A stretch of DNA of 64,000 bases from assembly GCF_030347395.1 (NCBI RefSeq), contig NZ_CP128170.1, forward strand, positions 1,302,001-1,366,000, read 5' to 3'. This DNA is from Microbacterium sp. ET2 (GTDB lineage Bacteria; Actinomycetota; Actinomycetes; Actinomycetales; Microbacteriaceae). The notes beneath the pieces were generated by a model that was given only the letters and a program-made list of their open reading frames with translations, was not told the DNA's origin and did no database searches. Shown here piece by piece: positions 16,719 to 24,862 of this stretch. The position numbers and the translations under genes were made by a program. How positions within the stretch are numbered: position 1 is the first letter of the stretch; each line of letters opens with the position of its first letter.

Positions 16719-17620
16719 CGGGTCACCTCCGTGACGGTTTCGGAGCCGGGACCGGGGTCGGGTGCGGAACCGTCGCCCGCCTCGCCCTCGACGAACGAGA
16801 GGTAGACGTCCTCGAGGCTCGGGCGCACGATCTCGAGGCCCTCGGGCTCCCCACCCGCCGACGCGTACAGTTCGGCGACCAGGCGTCCGGGCTGCTCGGT
16901 GCGCTGCTCGCGGACCTGGCCGGCCTCCCGCCACCGCACGATGGGAATGCGCGCCTCGGCACCGCCGAGCTCATCGACCGGACCGAGCGAGGCGAGCTTC
17001 CCGCCCACGACGATCGCGGCACGTTCGGAGAGCTCGGCGGCTTCATCGAGGTAGTGGGTGGTCAGCAGGATCGTCGTCCCCTCGCGCTGCAGCCCCCGGA
17101 TGAGTTCCCAGAACACCCGCCTGGCTTCGGGGTCGAACCCGGTGGTCGGTTCGTCGAGGAAGAGAAGTTCGGGCGAGCCGATGATCCCGAGGGCCACATC
17201 CACGCGCCGGCGCTGACCACCGGAGAGCTTCCGCACCGAGGTCTTGGCCTTCTCCGAAAGCCCGACGGCCTCGATGACCTCGTCGACTTTCCGAGCCCGC
17301 GGGTAGAACGATGCGAAGTGCGACAGCAGCTCCTTCACGCTCGCCGACGGCGCCTCGCCCGTGCTCTGAAGCACGATCCCCAGGCGCGACCGCCAGCGGA
17401 GATCCCCCTGGCGCGGGTCGACGTTCAGCACACGCACCTCACCGCCGGAGCGATCGCGGTACCCCTCGAGGATCTCGATGGTCGTGCTCTTGCCTGCGCC
17501 GTTGGGACCGAGCAGGGCAAAGGTCTCACCGCGGCGGATGTCGAAGCTCACACCCTTCAGCGCCTGGAAGCCGCCGCGGTAGGTCTTGGTGAGGTCTTCG
17601 ACCTCGACAACACTCGTCAT
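16715..17620 (-). CDS. ABC exporter ATP-binding protein (DrrA type)
   Basis: A 301-residue ATPase with Walker A GPNGAGKST, signature KLSGGQRRR, Walker B LLFLDEPTTGFDPEAR, and switch His in LLTTHYLDEA. A C-terminal accessory domain of about 90 residues ends in PSLEDVYLSFV. Order ATPase-permease with a 4-nt overlap is the drug-exporter pattern. Start chosen at ATG 17620 (MTSVVEVEDLTKTY); the extension to 17701 carries no homologous sequence and overlaps rlmN. Substrate not predictable. Confidence 0.9.
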   Translation of the reverse strand: MTSVVEVEDLTKTYRGGFQALKGVSFDIRRGETFALLGPNGAGKSTTIEILEGYRDRSGGEVRVLNVDPRQGDLRWRSRLGIVLQSTGEAPSASVKELLSHFASFYPRARKVDEVIEAVGLSEKAKTSVRKLSGGQRRRVDVALGIIGSPELLFLDEPTTGFDPEARRVFWELIRGLQREGTTILLTTHYLDEAAELSERAAIVVGGKLASLGPVDELGGAEARIPIVRWREAGQVREQRTEQPGRLVAELYASAGGEPEGLEIVRPSLEDVYLSFVEGEAGDGSAPDPGPGSETVTEVTR

Positions 17621-17675
17621 ACTCCGACCATGCCGTATCCCGCGGCCCTCCGGGGACGATCTGACGGGTCGGTGA

Positions 17676-18905
17676 TCAGCTCGACGTCGCTGCCGCGACA
17701 TCCTCTTCGGTCGCCACCAGCTGCCCGCACGCGCCGTCGATCTCCTTGCCGCGCGTGTCTCGCAGCGTCGTGGGGATGCCCGCGGCGTTCAGTCGCCGCA
17801 CGAACTCGTTCTGAACGCTCCGCTCCGATGCGGTCCACACCGACCCCGGGGTGGGGTTCAGCGGGATCGGGTTCACGTGCACCCAGCCCCGGCCGCGGGC
17901 GTTGAGCTTCTCGGCCAGCAGGTCGGCGCGCCAGCCGTGGTCGTTCATGTCCTTGATCAGTGCGTATTCGATCGAGACGCGGCGCCCGGTCTTGTCGAAA
18001 TACTCGCGGGCGGCGTCGAGGGCCTCATCGACCTTCCACTTCGAGTTGACCGGAATCAGCTCGTCTCGCAGGTGGTCGTCGGGGGCGTGGAGCGACAGGG
18101 CGAAGGTGACGGGGATCTCTTCGGCGGACAGCTTCCGAATCGCGGGCACGAGTCCGACCGTCGACACCGTGATGCCGCGTGCACTCATCCCGAGCCCGCG
18201 CTGCGGGTCGATCATCACCCGCACCGCCTGCATCACCCGGGCGTAGTTGGCCAGAGGCTCCCCCATGCCCATGAAGACGATGTTGGTGACCCGCTCGTCG
18301 GGGTGCTCGGCCTTCCCGAGCCCACCCTCGCGGATGAGGCGGTTCGCGCGCACGATCTGATCGACGATCTCGGCCGCAGACATGTTGCGGGTGAGTCCCG
18401 CCTGGCCGGTGGCGCAGAACGGGCAGTTCATGCCGCATCCGGCCTGGCTCGACACGCACAGCGTGATCCGGCCCGGGTAGCGCATCAGCACCGACTCCAC
18501 GAGCGCGCCGTCGTGCAGCTTCCAGAGGAACTTGATCGTGTCGCCGCGATCCGTCTGCAGACGACGCACCTCGGTGAGAAGCGGCGGCAGGAGGCCGGCG
18601 ACAAGGTCGTCGCGGACGGATGCCGGGAGGTCGGTCATCTCACCGGGGTCGCTGGTGTAGTGGCGGAAGTAGTGGGTCTCGAGCTGCTTCGCGCGGAACG
18701 CCGGGAGACCGAGCTCGGTGACTTTCGCAGCGCGCTCCTCGGCGGTGAGGTCGGCCAGATGCACCGGCGGCTTCCCCCGCTTGGGGCTGGCGAACTGCAG
18801 CAGGGGTCGGCCGTCGGCATCCTTCTGCTGCTTCCACCCCTCGGTGCGCGGCCGCACCTGGCGGACAGGCCCGGCGGCGCCGCGGGCAGGAGGATTCTCG
18901 GTCAC
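17676..18905 (-). CDS. rlmN: 23S rRNA (A2503-C2)/tRNA (A37-C2) methyltransferase
   Basis: A 409-residue radical-SAM enzyme. The CX3CX2C cluster motif is Cys157-Cys161-Cys164 in [17 protein letters not shown]. The C-terminal methyl-carrying Cys is in [13 protein letters not shown] (about 393). [10 protein letters not shown] is the family's SAM-binding GEPL segment. It methylates A2503 of 23S rRNA and A37 in some tRNAs at C2. Length is slightly above 370-390 because of a Pro/Arg-rich N-terminus. The GTG start lies 6 nt after TAACCT, which suggests a leaderless message. Confidence 0.95.
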   Translation of the reverse strand: MTENPPARGAAGPVRQVRPRTEGWKQQKDADGRPLLQFASPKRGKPPVHLADLTAEERAAKVTELGLPAFRAKQLETHYFRHYTSDPGEMTDLPASVRDDLVAGLLPPLLTEVRRLQTDRGDTIKFLWKLHDGALVESVLMRYPGRITLCVSSQAGCGMNCPFCATGQAGLTRNMSAAEIVDQIVRANRLIREGGLGKAEHPDERVTNIVFMGMGEPLANYARVMQAVRVMIDPQRGLGMSARGITVSTVGLVPAIRKLSAEEIPVTFALSLHAPDDHLRDELIPVNSKWKVDEALDAAREYFDKTGRRVSIEYALIKDMNDHGWRADLLAEKLNARGRGWVHVNPIPLNPTPGSVWTASERSVQNEFVRRLNAAGIPTTLRDTRGKEIDGACGQLVATEEDVAAATSS

Positions 18906-18911
18906 CGTCCC

Positions 18912-18917
18912 AGGTTA
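18912..18917 (-). promoter_or_regulatory. -10 hexamer for rlmN
   Basis: TAACCT on the minus strand ends 6 nt before the GTG at 18905. Confidence 0.45.
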
Positions 18918-19087
18918 CCTGGGGCCTCCTGGGCGGAACCTGCCGCCACGTGCCGGGGGGCGCGGCACGGTCACGACCGGTCGAAAAGTTTCCGCTTCAC
19001 GCGTTCCACACCGCAGAAATCGACGGGTCGCGGCGACGGACGCGGTCGCAGCGGTCAGGTCGCTCAGAAAGCGATGACGGCGCGGCG

Positions 19088-19093
19088 TACCGT
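19088..19093 (+). promoter_or_regulatory. -10 hexamer for the GNAT gene
   Basis: TACCGT ends 6 nt before the GTG at 19100, which helps fix that start over the upstream ATG at 18950. Confidence 0.45.
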
Positions 19094-19099
19094 GAGAGC

Positions 19100-19567
19100 G
19101 TGAGCGAGCTGCAGATCCGTGACATCCGTCCCTCCGACGCCGGCGAGGTGCTGACCCTGCAGCGAGCGGCCTTCGTGTCGGAGGCGCTGATCTACGGCAG
19201 CGTCGAGATGCCGCCGTTCACCCAGACGCTCGAGGAGGTCGAGCACGAGCTGGCCGAGAACCTCGGCTGCGTCGCGCACCTGGGTCACCGGATGGTGGGC
19301 GCCGCCCGCGCACGAGCGGATGACGGGCTGCTGCTGATTGGTCGCATCTCCATCGCCCCCGACGTGCAGGGCGAGGGCGTCGGATCGCGACTTCTCGTGG
19401 CGCTGGAGGAGCGTGGCCGCGCGGCGGGCGCGACCGAGGCCGAGCTGTTCACCGGGTCGCTCAGCGAGGCGAACCTCCGCCTCTACGAGCGCGAGGGCTA
19501 CCGCGAGACCCAGCGGGTGCCGGGCGACGGCAGCGACCAGGTGTTCCTGCGCAAGCCGCTCGTCTGA
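19100..19567 (+). CDS. GNAT-family N-acetyltransferase
   Basis: A 155-residue protein with the GNAT fold: an N-terminal IRDIRPSDAGEVLTLQRAAF, the LIGRISIAPDVQGEGVGSRLLVALEERGR segment holding the acetyl-CoA loop (Q/RxxGxG/A form QGEGVGS), and the C-terminal NLRLYEREGYRE strand. It transfers an acetyl group from acetyl-CoA to an amine that cannot be named from sequence. The start is set at GTG 19100 by the -10 hexamer; the open upstream part does not look like protein. Its stop is 3 nt from the convergent SDR gene. Confidence 0.85.
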   Translation: MSELQIRDIRPSDAGEVLTLQRAAFVSEALIYGSVEMPPFTQTLEEVEHELAENLGCVAHLGHRMVGAARARADDGLLLIGRISIAPDVQGEGVGSRLLVALEERGRAAGATEAELFTGSLSEANLRLYEREGYRETQRVPGDGSDQVFLRKPLV

Positions 19568-19570
19568 CGA

Positions 19571-20401
19571 TCAGTCGAGGAAGATGTCGGGGAAGAGCTC
19601 GGAGTCGGGTGTTCCCGGCACCGCCGCGTAGCGCGAGAAGTCGGTCACCCCGGCGGCCTCCAGCACGTCTTCGACGATGAGCGTCTGGCCGGTGTACTCC
19701 CGCGACGGCTTCGTGAGCACCTCGTACGCGGCGTCGGCGTAGATCTCAGGCGTGCGGCTGGCGCGCATCATCCGGTCCCCGCCGAGCGCGAACTGCACCG
19801 CCGCGGTCGCGATGGTCGTGCGCGGCCACAGGGTGTTCGCGGCAATGCCCGCCTCGGCGAACTCCGCGGCGAAGCCGAGCGTCGCCATCGTCATCCCGTA
19901 CTTCGCGAGGGTGTACCCGGTGTGCGCACCCAGCCAGCGGGGGCTGAGGTTCAGGGGCGGAGAGAGGGAGAGGATGTGGGGGTTCGCCGCGTCGCGGAGG
20001 ATCGGCGCCGCTGCCCGGGACAGCATGAAGGTGCCGCGGACGTTGACATCCTGCATGAGGTCGTACTTCTTCGCCGCGAGGTCGAGGGAGGGCGACAGGT
20101 CGATGACGCTGGCGTTGTTGATCACGATGTCGATGCCGTCGAACTCGCCCTGCGTCTTCAGCACCGCCTCGGTGATGTCGTCGTCATTGCGCACGTCGCC
20201 GACGATCGGCAGGGCCCGGCCGCCTGCCTCTTCGATCGCGGCCGCGGCGGTGTGCACGGTGCCCTCGAGCTTCGGGTGCGGAGTGTCGGTCTTGGCCAGC
20301 AGCGCGATGTTCGCGCCGTCGCGGGCGGCCCGCAGCGCGATCGCGAGGCCGATCCCGCGGCTGCCGCCCGAGATCAGGATGGTCTTTCCGGCGAGGGTCA
20401 T
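19571..20401 (-). CDS. Short-chain dehydrogenase (HSDL2-like)
   Basis: A 276-residue SDR. The cofactor loop is ISGGSRGIGLAIA, followed by DVRNDDDI and NNASVIDL. The catalytic region is LNLSPRWLGAHTGYTLAKYGM (Tyr and Lys of YxxxK). Long insertions after the cofactor loop and an FPDIFLD tail match the hydroxysteroid dehydrogenase-like 2 group, which reduces or oxidises acyl or other hydroxyl groups. It overlaps the enoyl-CoA hydratase gene by 4 nt and is last of a three-gene operon, so a role in acyl-CoA or branched acid breakdown is likely (inference). Confidence 0.87.
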   Translation of the reverse strand: MTLAGKTILISGGSRGIGLAIALRAARDGANIALLAKTDTPHPKLEGTVHTAAAAIEEAGGRALPIVGDVRNDDDITEAVLKTQGEFDGIDIVINNASVIDLSPSLDLAAKKYDLMQDVNVRGTFMLSRAAAPILRDAANPHILSLSPPLNLSPRWLGAHTGYTLAKYGMTMATLGFAAEFAEAGIAANTLWPRTTIATAAVQFALGGDRMMRASRTPEIYADAAYEVLTKPSREYTGQTLIVEDVLEAAGVTDFSRYAAVPGTPDSELFPDIFLD

Positions 20402-21225
20402 CGGGTCTCCTCCGAGCGTGATCGTGAATGGGATGCCGCGGCGAACGCCGCGACGCGGGTGCGCGCCTCGTCGGTGGCGAACCGGGTTCCGATCGTCGCG
20501 GCCTCGTCGTCGAGATTGACCTTGAACGGGCGGTCGGCACCATGCCGGACCAGTCTCTTGGCCTGCCCGAACGCCGCGGTGGCGCCGTCGATCCAGGTGC
20601 GCGCGATCGCCTCGGCGCGGGCAGCCAGGTCGTCCGCGGGCACGACCTCGGCGATGAGACCCCAGTCGAGCGCCTCTTCGGCGGTAAGGGTGCGGTCCTG
20701 AAGCAGCAGCTGCAGGGCGCGGCGCTGGCCGATCGCCGCGGGCAGCAGCGTCGTCACCCCGAGGTCGGGAGTCAGCCCGATGTTGGCGTAGCGGCTGACG
20801 AAGCGCGCCGCGTCGGTGGCCACGATGTAATCGGCGGTGAGCATGAGCCCGAGGCCCCCGCCGGCCACGGCGCCCTGCACGGCGGCGACGATGGGCTTAT
20901 CCGACAGGGCGAGGGTGCGGATGCCGTCGTGGATGACGTGTGCACTCGCGGTCACGTCGTCCCCGGTGGCACCGGTGGCCGACATCGCCACGACGTCGCC
21001 GCCGGCGCAGAAGGCCGGGCCCGCGGCATCCAGGATCACCGCCCCGATCCCCGGGTCATCGGCCACCCGGTGGGCGATCTCGCGCCAGCGCTCGGCCATC
21101 GCGAAGTCCATCGCGTTCAGTCGCGCCGGGCGGTTGAAGGTGACGCGTGCGAGGCCGTCCTCCGCGATGGTGACGAGGATGCTCTCCTCGGCGGCGGTGC
21201 TGTCGAGGACGGTCGTCGGGGTCAT
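20398..21225 (-). CDS. Enoyl-CoA hydratase/isomerase family protein
   Basis: A 275-residue crotonase. Typical segments are VTFNRPARLNAMDFAM, FCAGGDVVAMSA (oxyanion hole), AAVQGAVAGGGLGLMLTADYIVATDAARF (second oxyanion Gly) and NIGLTPDLGVTTLLP. The position usually occupied by the first catalytic Glu region is replaced by PDLGVTTLLP, so hydratase versus isomerase activity is uncertain. It sits between two dehydrogenases with 4-nt overlaps on both sides, an arrangement expected for one round of beta-oxidation-like chemistry. Confidence 0.88.
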   Translation of the reverse strand: MTPTTVLDSTAAEESILVTIAEDGLARVTFNRPARLNAMDFAMAERWREIAHRVADDPGIGAVILDAAGPAFCAGGDVVAMSATGATGDDVTASAHVIHDGIRTLALSDKPIVAAVQGAVAGGGLGLMLTADYIVATDAARFVSRYANIGLTPDLGVTTLLPAAIGQRRALQLLLQDRTLTAEEALDWGLIAEVVPADDLAARAEAIARTWIDGATAAFGQAKRLVRHGADRPFKVNLDDEAATIGTRFATDEARTRVAAFAAASHSRSRSEETR

Positions 21226-21983
21226 CGCGGAGCCATCCGGATCGCGCCGTCCAGGCGAATGGTCTCGCCGTTGAGGTAGCCGTTCTCGACGATCTGCTGC
21301 ACGAGGGCGGCGTATTCGTCGGGCCTGCCGAGCCGGGCGGGGTAGGGCACCTGCTCGCCGAGGGAGTCCTGCGCCGCCTGCGGCAGCCCCTTCAGCATCG
21401 GCGTTTCCATGATGCCGGGGGCGATCGTGACGACCCGAATGGCGTGACGGGCGAGTTCGCGCGCGATCGGAAGGGTCATCGCATGCACGCCCCCCTTGCT
21501 CGCCGCATAGGCCGGCTGACCGATCTGCCCGTCGAACGCCGCGACGCTCGCGGTGTTGACGATGACGCCGCGGTCTCCGGATGCCGTCGGCTCAGTGCGG
21601 ACAATGGCCGCGGATGCTTGCGCGATGACGTTGTAGGTGCCGATGAGGTTCACGCGGACGAGGCGTTCGAAGTCGGCCAACGGGGTCGGCCGGCCGTCTC
21701 GGTCGAGGACCTTGGCCGGCGGGGCGATGCCGGCGCAGTTCACAACGATGCGCAGCGGTCCAGTGCTGGCCGCCGTGGCGACGGCCGCCGCGACCTGCTC
21801 GGGGTCGGTGACATCGGCGGGGGCGAAGGCGCCGCCGAACCCGTCCGCAACCCCGGCGCCGGGCGATGAGGGCAGGTCGACGATGGTCACGACCGCGCCC
21901 GCGCGGGCGAGGCGTTCGGCGGTGGCGAGGCCGAGGCCGCTCGCACCTCCGGTCACGAGGGCTGCTGCGCCCGAGATCTCCAT
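21222..21983 (-). CDS. SDR-family 3-hydroxyacyl-CoA dehydrogenase (HSD17B10-like)
   Basis: A 253-residue classical SDR: TGGASGLGLATAERL cofactor loop, VNCAGIAPP, IVNTASVAAFDGQIGQPAYAASKGG (Ser, Tyr, Lys) and the C-terminal ENGYLNGETIRLDGAIRM. This pattern is common to type II 3-hydroxyacyl-CoA dehydrogenases, which oxidise hydroxyacyl-CoA with NAD+. Start at ATG 21983 with AGGAG 8 nt upstream; the frame upstream to 22031 runs into the operator. First gene of the operon. Confidence 0.88.
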   Translation of the reverse strand: MEISGAAALVTGGASGLGLATAERLARAGAVVTIVDLPSSPGAGVADGFGGAFAPADVTDPEQVAAAVATAASTGPLRIVVNCAGIAPPAKVLDRDGRPTPLADFERLVRVNLIGTYNVIAQASAAIVRTEPTASGDRGVIVNTASVAAFDGQIGQPAYAASKGGVHAMTLPIARELARHAIRVVTIAPGIMETPMLKGLPQAAQDSLGEQVPYPARLGRPDEYAALVQQIVENGYLNGETIRLDGAIRMAPR

Positions 21984-22009
21984 GCCGTTCTCCTTCGAAC
22001 CGTCCAGCC

Positions 22010-22069
22010 TGTCAGCGATACGGCGTGTCAATCCCTGTGGGACTGAGTGTCACCGCCGTATCGCTGACA
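22010..22069 (-). promoter_or_regulatory. Perfect 16-bp inverted repeat (putative double operator) and -35 before the SDR operon
   Basis: TGTCAGCGATACGGCG (22010-22025) and CGCCGTATCGCTGACA (22054-22069) are perfect inverted copies 44 bp apart. A consensus-grade TTGACA (-35, minus strand, plus 22026-22031) abuts the promoter-proximal copy. The outer copy also lies within a dyad GTGTCA..CG......CG..TGACAC. The layout fits a TetR-like repressor binding two sites. No candidate repressor gene is adjacent. Confidence 0.6.
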
Positions 22070-22094
22070 CCAGGCTAACCGGTCCGAGGAAACC

Positions 22095-23129
22095 TCACGA
22101 GCCGCGCGACTCGTCCTTCGCGACGATGACCGGCTCGCCCTCGATCTGCTCGCGATCCTTCGCCTCGCGGTCGTTGCGGGTCTTGATGAGGCTCGCGATC
22201 GTCGCCACCGTGATCGTGCCGGCGATGAACAGCAGCGAGAGCCAGATGGGAATCTCGGGGACCCACAGCAGCGGCTCACCGCCGTTGATGAAGGGCAGCT
22301 CGTTGACGTGGAGGGCGTGGAAGACGAGCTTCACGCCGATGAAGGCGAGAATGACCGCGAGGCCCTGCGCCAGGTAGACCAGGCGCTCCAGTAGACCGCC
22401 GATGAGGAAGTAGAGCTGACGCAGACCCATCAGGGCGAACGCATTCGCGACGAAGACGATGTACGCCTCTTCGGTCAGGCCGTAGATCGCAGGGATGGAG
22501 TCGACGGCGAAGATGAGGTCGACGAAACCGATCGCGACGATGACGAGCAGCATCGGGGTGACGAACCGACGGCCGTCCTTCTTGACGGTCAGCTTGTCGC
22601 CGTTGTACTCGTCGCTGACCGGCAGGTGGCGACGCACGAACGTCATGAACCTTCCGTTGGCGGGGTCGGACTCGCCGTGCGCGAACGCCTGCCGGTAGGC
22701 CAGGAACAGCAGCAGCGCGCCGAAGACGTAGAAGATCCACGAGAAGTTCTCGATGAGCGCCGCGCCGACGGCGATGAACGCGCCGCGCATGACCAGCGCG
22801 ATCACGATGCCGATCATCAGCACCTTCTGCTGGTAGATCTTCGGCACGGCGAAGCCGGTCATCACGATGAGGAAGACGAAGAGGTTGTCGATCGACAGCG
22901 CCTTCTCGGTGAGGTAGCCGGCGTAGTACTCGCCGCCGAAGTCCCAGCCCCAGACCATGCCGATGACGACACCGAAGAGGAGCGCGAGGCCGATGTAGAA
23001 CGCCGACCAGCGGGCCGACTCGCCGATGCTCGGCTCATGGGGCGTTCGCACATGGGCGAAGAACTCGTAGATGAAGAACGCGATCGTGACCGCGATCGTG
23101 ATGATCCAGACGAGGGGGGTGATGTCCAC
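22095..23129 (-). CDS. TerC-family integral membrane protein (first paralogue)
   Basis: A 344-residue protein with about nine membrane helices. Conserved acidic residues in membrane segments are seen in EKALSIDNLFVFLIVM and DLIFAVDSIPAIYGLT, the Alx/TerC/MntP-like signature. TerC-family proteins (E. coli Alx) export or handle Mn2+. The GTG at 23129 follows GGAG at 7 nt; the longer open frame upstream crosses the riboswitch and is not coding. Regulation by Mn2+ is strongly implied by the yybP-ykoY element at 23170-23262. A paralogue with the same control is at 30777. Confidence 0.92.
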   Translation of the reverse strand: MDITPLVWIITIAVTIAFFIYEFFAHVRTPHEPSIGESARWSAFYIGLALLFGVVIGMVWGWDFGGEYYAGYLTEKALSIDNLFVFLIVMTGFAVPKIYQQKVLMIGIVIALVMRGAFIAVGAALIENFSWIFYVFGALLLFLAYRQAFAHGESDPANGRFMTFVRRHLPVSDEYNGDKLTVKKDGRRFVTPMLLVIVAIGFVDLIFAVDSIPAIYGLTEEAYIVFVANAFALMGLRQLYFLIGGLLERLVYLAQGLAVILAFIGVKLVFHALHVNELPFINGGEPLLWVPEIPIWLSLLFIAGTITVATIASLIKTRNDREAKDREQIEGEPVIVAKDESRGS

Positions 23130-23169
23130 GAGGAGGCTCCAAGGGTGGGTGGGTAGGCGTGGTACCGCC

Positions 23170-23262
23170 CAAGGTCTCCTCCGCCCAGAATGGGTCGGCG
23201 GCCCGGAACGCTGCATCGGATTCGTATTGACGGGCACGCCGCAGACGGGAGTACTCCCCTTG
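23170..23262 (-). promoter_or_regulatory. yybP-ykoY manganese riboswitch upstream of terC paralogue 1
   Basis: On the minus strand the leader holds AAGGGGAGTA near its 5' end, GTCAATACG in the middle and GGAGGAGACCTTG at its 3' end. These are the conserved parts of the yybP-ykoY family. P1 is CAAGG (plus 23258-23262) with CCTTG (plus 23170-23174). The family senses Mn2+ and controls Mn exporters and TerC/Alx proteins. The gene starts about 40 nt downstream. Confidence 0.88.
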
Positions 23263-23296
23263 TCGCGGCTACCAGGGTACCAAAGCCCCCCGGGTC

Positions 23297-23302
23297 TAGG
23301 GT
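23297..23302 (+). promoter_or_regulatory. -10 hexamer for the APH-like kinase gene
   Basis: TAGGGT ends 6 nt before the GTG at 23309, divergent from the riboswitch-controlled gene. Confidence 0.45.
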
Positions 23303-23308
23303 GGCCCC

Positions 23309-24043
23309 GTGTCGATTCCGGTGGATGGGGTGGTGGTGCCCGGGCGGGTCCGCCGGCTCGCCGGGGGTGACGATCTGATCCCGGTCTGGCGGAACGAGCT
23401 CGGCGGGCTGACCTTTCGGGCGAATGGGGCCGGCGGCATCCGGTACGTGAAGTGGGGTCCGCGTAACGCCGAGACGACCGTCGAGGGCGAGGCGGAGCGC
23501 CTGGCATGGGCGACGCGATTCACCGCAGTGCCACGGGTGATCGCGCGGGGCGGCGATGACGACGAGGAGTGGCTTGTCACCGAAGCGCTTCCGGGCGAGA
23601 GCGCCGTCGCGCCGCGGTGGATCGCGGCACCCGAGGTCGCCGTGACGGCGATCGGGGTCGGACTGCGGTCCTTTCATGACCGGCTGCCCGTGCCGGAGTG
23701 TCCGTTCTCGTGGCGCGTCACCGACCGCTTCGAGAAGGCGGCGCGGCGCGGCATCCAGCTGCCCGAGGCATTGCGGGACGCGCCTTCCGAGGACGACCTC
23801 GTGGTCTGCCACGGCGACGCGTGCGCCCCGAACACGGTGCTCGCCGACGATGGGAACGTGTCGGGGCACGTGGATCTCGGTGCGCTCGGCGTCGCCGATC
23901 GCTGGGCAGATCTCGCGGTCGCCGCGATGAGCCTGGAGTGGAACTATGGGCCAGGATGGACCGAGACGTTCCTCGACGCCTACGGCGTCGCCGGGGACGA
24001 GGACCGGATGAGCTACTACCAGGAGCTGTGGAACGCGACATGA
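23309..24043 (+). CDS. Aminoglycoside phosphotransferase-family kinase (APH(3')-like)
   Basis: A 244-residue protein-kinase-fold enzyme. VVCHGDACAPNTVL holds the HGD catalytic loop with the metal Asn, and GHVDLGALGVADRWADLAVA is the DxG-like metal site and following helix, both as in APH(3') enzymes. The N-lobe has RYVKWGP (Lys) and WLVTEALPG. Proteins of this form phosphorylate aminoglycosides or other hydroxylated small molecules, and many chromosomal actinobacterial versions have no resistance role. Overlaps the next gene by 4 nt. Confidence 0.85.
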   Translation: MSIPVDGVVVPGRVRRLAGGDDLIPVWRNELGGLTFRANGAGGIRYVKWGPRNAETTVEGEAERLAWATRFTAVPRVIARGGDDDEEWLVTEALPGESAVAPRWIAAPEVAVTAIGVGLRSFHDRLPVPECPFSWRVTDRFEKAARRGIQLPEALRDAPSEDDLVVCHGDACAPNTVLADDGNVSGHVDLGALGVADRWADLAVAAMSLEWNYGPGWTETFLDAYGVAGDEDRMSYYQELWNAT

Positions 24044-24558
24044 GTGACATCCCCAAACCCTCGGTCACCGGCGTCGTCGAGTCGATCGACAGCGAACCCC
24101 ACCTCGTCCTTCGTCGCACCTTCGCCTCCTCGGCGAAGAAGGTGTGGCGCGATCTCACCGACTCCGACCGCCTTTCACGGTGGATCGGGCACTGGAAGGG
24201 CGACCCCGCCGAAGGCCACGTGTCGTTCCAGATGACGGCCGAGGGCGACAACGTCCCGCCGGAGACCTTCACGATCCGCGAGTGCGACAAGCCGCGCCGG
24301 TTCGTCGCCGACACCCAGCAGGGTGGCGGCACGTGGCACCTCTGGTTCGAGCTGCGCGAGGACGACGGGGAGACGACTCTCACCTTCGGGCAGCGGTTGA
24401 ATCCGAACGAGGATGTCGGCTCGATCGGCCCCGGGTGGGAGTACTACCTCGACCGCCTGGTCGTCGCGCGGCAGGGCGGCGACGTGGACGCCGTCGAGTG
24501 GGACGCGTACTACCCCGCGCTCCGGGCCGGGTACCAGAAGCAGGTCGCCGCAGGCTGA
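24040..24558 (+). CDS. SRPBCC/AHSA1-domain protein
   Basis: A 172-residue START-like fold protein: LVLRRTFASSAKKVWRDLTDSDRLSRWIGHWKG is the AHSA1 N-terminal pattern, followed by alternating strands (FTIRECDKPRRFVADTQ, GTWHLWFELREDDGETTLTF) and the GPGWEYYLDRLV helix. The fold binds hydrophobic ligands; some members stimulate Hsp90. Function here is unknown. ATG at 24040 overlaps the kinase stop as ATGA, so the two are co-expressed. Confidence 0.85.
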   Translation: MSDIPKPSVTGVVESIDSEPHLVLRRTFASSAKKVWRDLTDSDRLSRWIGHWKGDPAEGHVSFQMTAEGDNVPPETFTIRECDKPRRFVADTQQGGGTWHLWFELREDDGETTLTFGQRLNPNEDVGSIGPGWEYYLDRLVVARQGGDVDAVEWDAYYPALRAGYQKQVAAG

Positions 24559-24624
24559 GCGCGGGGCGTTCGCGCGGCGGCGGCGCCGCGTGGTGATGCC
24601 GCGATGCGGTGGCCTGGCGCAGAA

Positions 24625-24746
24625 GTGGCGCATATGGTCGCCTTGCCGCGCTCAACCCGACAATCTGCGCCACATCGATCCGCAGCGCCAGGAGAAGGTG
24701 ACGCACATTGTCGCCTTAGGCCCCTCAACCCGACAATCTGCGCCAC
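24625..24746. repeat. Two tandem 49-bp hairpin repeats in the 300-bp gap after the AHSA1 gene
   Basis: Copy 1 (24625-24673) and copy 2 (24698-24746) each have a 16-nt left arm (GTGGCGCATATGGTCG; GTGACGCACATTGTCG), a 17-nt loop starting CCTT and ending CTCAACC, and an identical 16-nt right arm CGACAATCTGCGCCAC. The right arm pairs with the left except at two or three positions. A 24-nt spacer separates them. The rest of 24559-24858 shows only the 12-bp repeats below and no gene. Confidence 0.75.
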
Positions 24747-24769
24747 CTCGATGAGCCGGTGCGTACGGC

Positions 24770-24862
24770 GCTGACACGCGTGGGCGCGCGTGGGCGCGCG
24801 TGGGCTTCGGGCGACCCGACCCTCAGCCCGACCCTCGACCCGACCCTGCGCCCGACCGTCAG
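24770..24862. repeat. Short tandem repeats at the 3' end of ykoC
   Basis: Four 12-bp units CCCGACCCTCAG-like run from 24815 to 24862, the last overlapping the ykoC stop. Just upstream, GTGGGCGCGC-like units repeat two to three times (24780-24805). These are simple tandem repeats and no function is evident. Confidence 0.6.

Noticed and set aside
18950..19099. 50-residue N-terminal extension of the GNAT gene from ATG 18950
   Set aside because: The stretch is basic, low in protein character and lies upstream of the TACCGT hexamer that fits a leaderless start at 19100.
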